Part shown: positions 43,401-45,639 of the stretch, piece by piece
Layout: the number at the start of each line of letters is the position of its first letter
Position numbering within the stretch: the first letter of the stretch is position 1
Assembly (NCBI GenBank): GCA_964623265.1
Contig: CAZUTK010000017.1
Coordinates: 1 to 45,639 of the forward strand
Source: CAZUTK01 sp964623265
GTDB lineage: Bacteria > Electryoneota > B3-LCP
Direction of reading: 5' to 3'
DNA: 45,639 nt
Notes under the pieces: model-generated
The model's database searches: none
Told to the model about the DNA's origin: nothing
What the model saw: the letters and a program-made list of their open reading frames with translations, nothing else
Program-made: the position numbers and the translations under genes

Positions 43401-43717
43401 CGGTCTTCGGGACGCGCACTTGGGGCGGCTGGGTGGGCATTCGCGGCGACAAGCCCTTAAATGACAAGGTCTGGTATACGGCGCCGGAATTTTCCGGCTG
43501 GGGAGCCATCGGCGAAGAGAAGGGGCAATGGCTGATTGAGGGCCACGGCGTGGATCCGGATGTCGTGGTGATTCAGGATCCCGGCTCGGTGCTGGCGGGG
43601 AAAGATCCACAGCTGGATGCGGCGATCGAGTATTTGTTGAAGAAGATGAAGGAAGAGCCGATGGAGCTGCCGCAGGAGCCGCCGATTCCGAAGAAGGATG
43701 TGAACTTCCCGAAATAG
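40406..43717 (+). CDS. Tricorn-like serine protease (S41), exported
   Basis: 1103 residues from ATG 40406 (GAGG six nt upstream; an in-frame ATG at 40394 adds four residues). Signal peptide MKKGFLTFFPIICSVILIG. Two beta-propeller regions follow: about 30-330, with TolB/WD40-like HFSPDGNWIAYSAQYDGN repeats, and about 340-660, split by a highly charged Lys/Glu insertion near 545-580. Next come a tricorn C1 helical domain (EEWRQMFHEAWRIQRDFFYD), a PDZ domain (about 800-880, VKVGDYLIAVDGIPTNT) and the S41 C2 domain. The catalytic His lies in ELNAGHAYV and the nucleophile Ser in NHETGSDGETF. Full-length archaeal tricorn is similar in size. It would cut short peptides in the periplasm. No T9SS tail. 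Confidence 0.95.
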   Translation: MKKGFLTFFPIICSVILIGNAQTQDQGFLRFPDVCEGRVVFTSEGDLWTVPLEGGTAVRLTTHDGEERYAHFSPDGNWIAYSAQYDGNLDVYVIPSSGGEPKRLTYHPYSDFVVGWTNDGRIMFRTSAYKGVRETNLYTVSPQGDYPRDMGLNKAAMASWEPGGTRVAYTEIFRNNATWKRYKGGLADQIWVADPQHKKYGKAPVSTYTGHNSFPMWIGDRIYFLSDSTGRKNIWSMKPDGSDQVQHTFHKDWDVRWPSEGDGIIVYQLAMDLWKLDPKTGKTSKIDIALPSERLLARQRILDPSGYITDFDLNRDGSWMVIAARGQLFTTPTRSRDALLRRLTADFKARAKHPFYLGESIYTLTDRTGEDEFFRYDPFLKSEPQQISQGNSVWRYAGVPSPDEKWIAYSDANLTLWVMDAKSGESRKIVTSDVWEIRDFAWSPDSRYLAYSNPENQVIQAIHIYDLQEKKDHVVTDPLYNCYFPSWDPTGKYLYYLSESYFNPMQDNYGAQFVFYTPDKLYMVLLAADTKSPFAPDSLLLGLKQEKKEDDKTKDEKGDKNKKNEEKEEEKVVAKIDWDGLAERRIELPIEAGYYFGLRAAEGMLYYLSREHRGSKPDGDSPKAALNLFKLDKRKNFRVMEGVDGYDISDDGKVVVVLQGTDFLRMDAGSTEAPSGEGDEDPHVKLGKWSVPMDPREEWRQMFHEAWRIQRDFFYDPDLHGVDWPEVYATYEKLINRISTRDELNDLIGEMIGELNAGHAYVFGGDIHQPRQIGVGLLGADFSRDEGSGYFRIDKIYAPDRSFRDGISPLAGADVGVKVGDYLIAVDGIPTNTVKDYLQLLQDKADQDVILTINGKPSKEGARDVIVKTVSDEYEMRYWDWFKSRMEYVDKASGGKIGYLHLTDMMTDGLCQFGHEFYPQHDKKAMILDVRYNGGGNVAQMLLSVLNRKLWTVGRPRHGGKYTRPAAAFHGHYAVLCNHETGSDGETFTQGAKLLDLGPVFGTRTWGGWVGIRGDKPLNDKVWYTAPEFSGWGAIGEEKGQWLIEGHGVDPDVVVIQDPGSVLAGKDPQLDAAIEYLLKKMKEEPMELPQEPPIPKKDVNFPK

Positions 43718-43744
43718 CTTTTCAGGCGGAACTTGATTCCTTAG

Positions 43745-43775
43745 TGAGGCTGGGAGGGTTCGCTTCTCAGCCTCA
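43745..43775 (+). terminator. Hairpin downstream of tricorn-like gene
   Basis: TGAGGCTG (43745-43752) / CAGCCTCA (43768-43775), extendable with G-T pairs to a 13-bp stem around GTTCG. No T-tract follows; it may act with the next terminator. Confidence 0.5.
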
Positions 43776-43830
43776 TCCATTACAGCCCGTCTTATGGGGT
43801 GAAAGCCCGATCAGTAATCCCTGTAAAACG

Positions 43831-43864
43831 AATCGGGGCGGCACCGTTGTGCGCCCCGATTTTA
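43831..43864. terminator. Shared terminator of convergent genes
   Basis: AATCGGGGCG (43831-43840) pairs with CGCCCCGATT (43852-43861), with an inner CAC/GTG stem and a CGTT loop, followed by TTTT. It serves the tricorn-like gene and, in the opposite direction, the chaperone gene. Confidence 0.85.
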
Positions 43865-43889
43865 TGCATTTTTGAATCGGCCTTAAGGC

Positions 43890-45494
43890 TCAATAATCTC
43901 GATAGTAAAGATAGCGGTAGTCTTGAATTTTGGCGTTTTTCTTGGCGTTTTCCAGCCATTGCACGTAGAGATCGTTCTGTTTGGAGGTCAACAGACGCTG
44001 CGCGATTTCCTGCTTCTGAGCCAGGAACGCCGATGAATCCGGGGTGGATTTTGCGATCAACTGGATGATGTAGGAGCCGCGCAAGCCTTTCACCGCCGGC
44101 GAGATTTCCCCCGGATTCAGTGCCAGGGCGGCATGGGTGAAAGCGGGATCGCGGCCCAGATCGCGGATGTAATCGTTCAAACGGAATTCTTGATCGGTTT
44201 CCCGCACGGTTAAGCCCGCGGCTTCCGCTTTCGGGACGAATTGACCGGGGTCGGTGATCTGGCGGCGGAATTCTTCGCACTGTTTGTGGGCGGCTTCTGC
44301 GCGCTTCTTTTCCATCAGGGTGTAGTAGATGTTGGTGCGGACTTCGTCCAGCGTCTGGGTGCGTTCTTTTTCGACGCCGTAGATTTGAAAGACCAGGAGT
44401 CCGTCGCGCACGGGATAGATGGGGCTGGATTCGCCGACGGGGCGGGCGAAGATCAGATCCACGGCGGCGGGGAGCCTGCCGACTCCGGGGATGAAGCCGG
44501 CTTTTTCGAAATAGACCGACGTGTCCACTTTGACGTTGTATACGGCGGCGGCGTTGGAGAAGCTCGATTCCCGGGCTTCGTCGGCGAAGCCGTCGGCGCT
44601 GGCTCGGACCTGATCGCGGGTGTCGGAGGAAGCCTGAATTTTCAGCAGGATGTGGCTCGCCCGGATCTGTTCGATGCCTTTTTCGACTTTCTTATCCGTG
44701 ACGGCGATGAGGTGATATCCGAAGCGGGTCAGCACTGGTCCCGTCACCTGCCCAACCGGCGTGTTGAATGCGGCTTCTTCGAATTCCGGCACCATCCTGC
44801 CCCGTTCAAACCAGCCCAGATCGCCGCCGTTTTCGCCGGAGCGATCTTCGGAATATTCTTTCGCCAATTCTGCGAAGGATTCACCCTGCTGCAGGCGGTT
44901 CATCAGTTCTTCGGCTAATTGCCGGATGGAGATGGAATCCGACCTCGACGGTTTTTCGCTGAAGATGGTGTAGAGGATGCGCCGTTTTTCCGGAACTTGA
45001 TAGTCGCTTTTGTGAGCATAGTAGTAATTCTCGATCTCCTTTTGAGTAACGGCGGTGCTGTCCAGTTTGACGTCCGCATCGGCGAAGAGGACGTAGCGGG
45101 CGCGGCCGCTGAGATGTTCGCTGATGTAACTCTGCCAGGCTTCCTGATCGGAAACCGCGGCGACCGCGAGCAGTTCGCTGATGAATTTCTGACTGGGGAG
45201 TTGTTTGCGGTAGCTGTCTTCGATCATCATCAAATCCCGGGCGGCGGCGGGATTGCGCAAATATTGCTGGTATTTTTCCCGGTCGAAACTGCCGTTCGTT
45301 TGGAAATACTCGTTGGTGAGGATGAATTCTGGGGGGGAATTCTGGATGAGATAGGCGATCTCTTTATCGGTCGCCTGAATGCCCAGCCGCTTGACTTCCT
45401 GCTGGATCAGGATGTCCCGCACCAATTCGTCCCAGACCTGGGTGCGAAGTTGTTTGATCTCCTCGTCGGTGAGAACGGGCACCCAGTCGGTCAT
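43890..45494 (-). CDS. Parvulin-type peptidyl-prolyl isomerase / periplasmic chaperone (SurA/PpiD-like)
   Basis: 534 residues from ATG 45494; the frame stays open to TTG 45551 and beyond, without a ribosome site at any of these. SurA_N-like helices come first (VLTDEEIKQLRTQVWDELV, LGIQATDKEIAYLI), then a PpiC/parvulin domain (about 170-285: GESFAELAKEYSEDRSGENG, DLGWFERGRMVPEFEEAAF, GPVLTRFGYHLIAV). A second, diverged rotamase-like region (about 290-500, EQIRASHILLKIQ) and a helical C-terminus follow. Such proteins fold exported and outer-membrane proteins. The usual signal or TM segment and the first N-terminal helix are missing from this frame; the bases upstream (45508-45639) encode a plausible piece in a different frame, so a one-base error or mutation near 45500-45515 is suspected. 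Confidence 0.85.
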   Translation of the reverse strand: MTDWVPVLTDEEIKQLRTQVWDELVRDILIQQEVKRLGIQATDKEIAYLIQNSPPEFILTNEYFQTNGSFDREKYQQYLRNPAAARDLMMIEDSYRKQLPSQKFISELLAVAAVSDQEAWQSYISEHLSGRARYVLFADADVKLDSTAVTQKEIENYYYAHKSDYQVPEKRRILYTIFSEKPSRSDSISIRQLAEELMNRLQQGESFAELAKEYSEDRSGENGGDLGWFERGRMVPEFEEAAFNTPVGQVTGPVLTRFGYHLIAVTDKKVEKGIEQIRASHILLKIQASSDTRDQVRASADGFADEARESSFSNAAAVYNVKVDTSVYFEKAGFIPGVGRLPAAVDLIFARPVGESSPIYPVRDGLLVFQIYGVEKERTQTLDEVRTNIYYTLMEKKRAEAAHKQCEEFRRQITDPGQFVPKAEAAGLTVRETDQEFRLNDYIRDLGRDPAFTHAALALNPGEISPAVKGLRGSYIIQLIAKSTPDSSAFLAQKQEIAQRLLTSKQNDLYVQWLENAKKNAKIQDYRYLYYRDY

Positions 45495-45507
45495 GTCGCA
45501 GCCGCGA

Positions 45508-45639
45508 TCATAGTGTCGAACCAGCAGCAAGGGAATCCGGCGACAGCCCAACCGGCTGTTGGGCGTGAAATTCGATCGCTCGAAGTGGGTACTGATGGTA
45601 CAGGTTTCTCCCGTTCATCAGGGGGCTCGTAGCGAACAC
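45508..45639 (-). pseudogene. Possible frameshifted N-terminal part of the chaperone gene
   Basis: Reading minus from 45639, the frame VFATSPLMNGRNLYHQYPL continues for 43 codons to TGA at 45510-45508, just before the start of the next frame at 45494. 'NGRNLYHQYPLRAIEFHAQQ' resembles the 'V/I-N-G-x-x-I-x-x-x-x-y ... A' segment that precedes the SurA_N helices in parvulin chaperones. The two frames differ by one base. Based on pattern only; the true gene start lies outside the window. Confidence 0.3.

Noticed and set aside
1..45639. Possibility that TGA is reassigned as a sense codon (codes 4 or 25)
   Set aside because: Many intact genes end in TGA at the expected place (thiL, the CTP protease, the FapA gene, the DUF255 protein and the 19458 gene), so TGA is a stop here and only the two special sites read through.

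Overview
The window reads as chromosomal DNA, roughly 55-58 % GC by eye, from an uncultured bacterium of the FCB superphylum (Fibrobacteres-Chlorobi-Bacteroidetes and allied candidate phyla). The best evidence is four large secreted proteins, plus a smaller FG-GAP protein, that carry signal peptides and mostly end in the 70-90 residue 'NPFNP ... YDLxGR ... GxYxxRxxxG ... KMxLxK' tail, the type IX secretion (T9SS, Por) sorting domain. Their company is typical of this group: a gingipain-like C25 protein, a tricorn-like protease, immune-inhibitor/MAM-like modules, FapA/DUF342 and a MacAB exporter. Genes use the standard code and TGA is a common stop. No rRNA, tRNA, CRISPR array, insertion sequence or prophage was seen, so I cannot place the phylum more finely.

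Layout. 1-522: two tandem DUF4242-type small genes, the first cut by the window edge, the second with an in-frame TGA at codon 20; a strong terminator follows. 602-8152 (minus): a phosphodiesterase-like membrane protein, panD, and a 1668-residue gingipain-like T9SS cargo. 8385-9351 (plus): a small exported Cys/His protein and a c-type cytochrome. 9531-13377 (plus): pdxA, a C-terminal processing protease and thiL, apparently one transcript. 13610-16618: a beta-helix T9SS cargo with an in-frame TGA. 16788-20501: a Cys-rich mini-protein, a DUF255 (YyaL/SSP411-like) protein and two unknown proteins. 21037-23997: a FapA-like protein and a response regulator-diguanylate cyclase with a degenerate receiver. 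24079-29071 (minus): two more T9SS cargo genes. 29839-31251: an NtrC-type sigma54 activator. 31264-34828 (minus): an FG-GAP T9SS cargo and a TIM-barrel-like secreted protein. 35005-38218 (minus): a macA-macB-type operon. 38599-43717 (plus): an amidohydrolase and a tricorn-like protease. 43890-end (minus): a parvulin-type chaperone whose N-terminus looks frameshifted.

The main theme is the cell envelope: export, surface display and folding or proteolysis of secreted proteins, with a few housekeeping biosynthesis genes (pantothenate, pyridoxal phosphate, thiamine diphosphate). Many gene starts sit below a recurring sigma70-like promoter, TTGCWT-17 bp-TATATT, which I could align by eye at several T9SS cargo genes.

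The most unusual signal is the pair of in-frame TGA codons, at 258 and 14258. Each sits in an otherwise intact gene. Each is followed, after a 5-nt gap, by a 38-nt two-tier stem-loop with G in the apical loop. In the DUF4242 gene the TGA falls where I remember relatives having Cys; in the beta-helix gene it would make a U-x-x-C motif. Selenocysteine recoding is a live hypothesis, against the simpler one of nonsense mutations.
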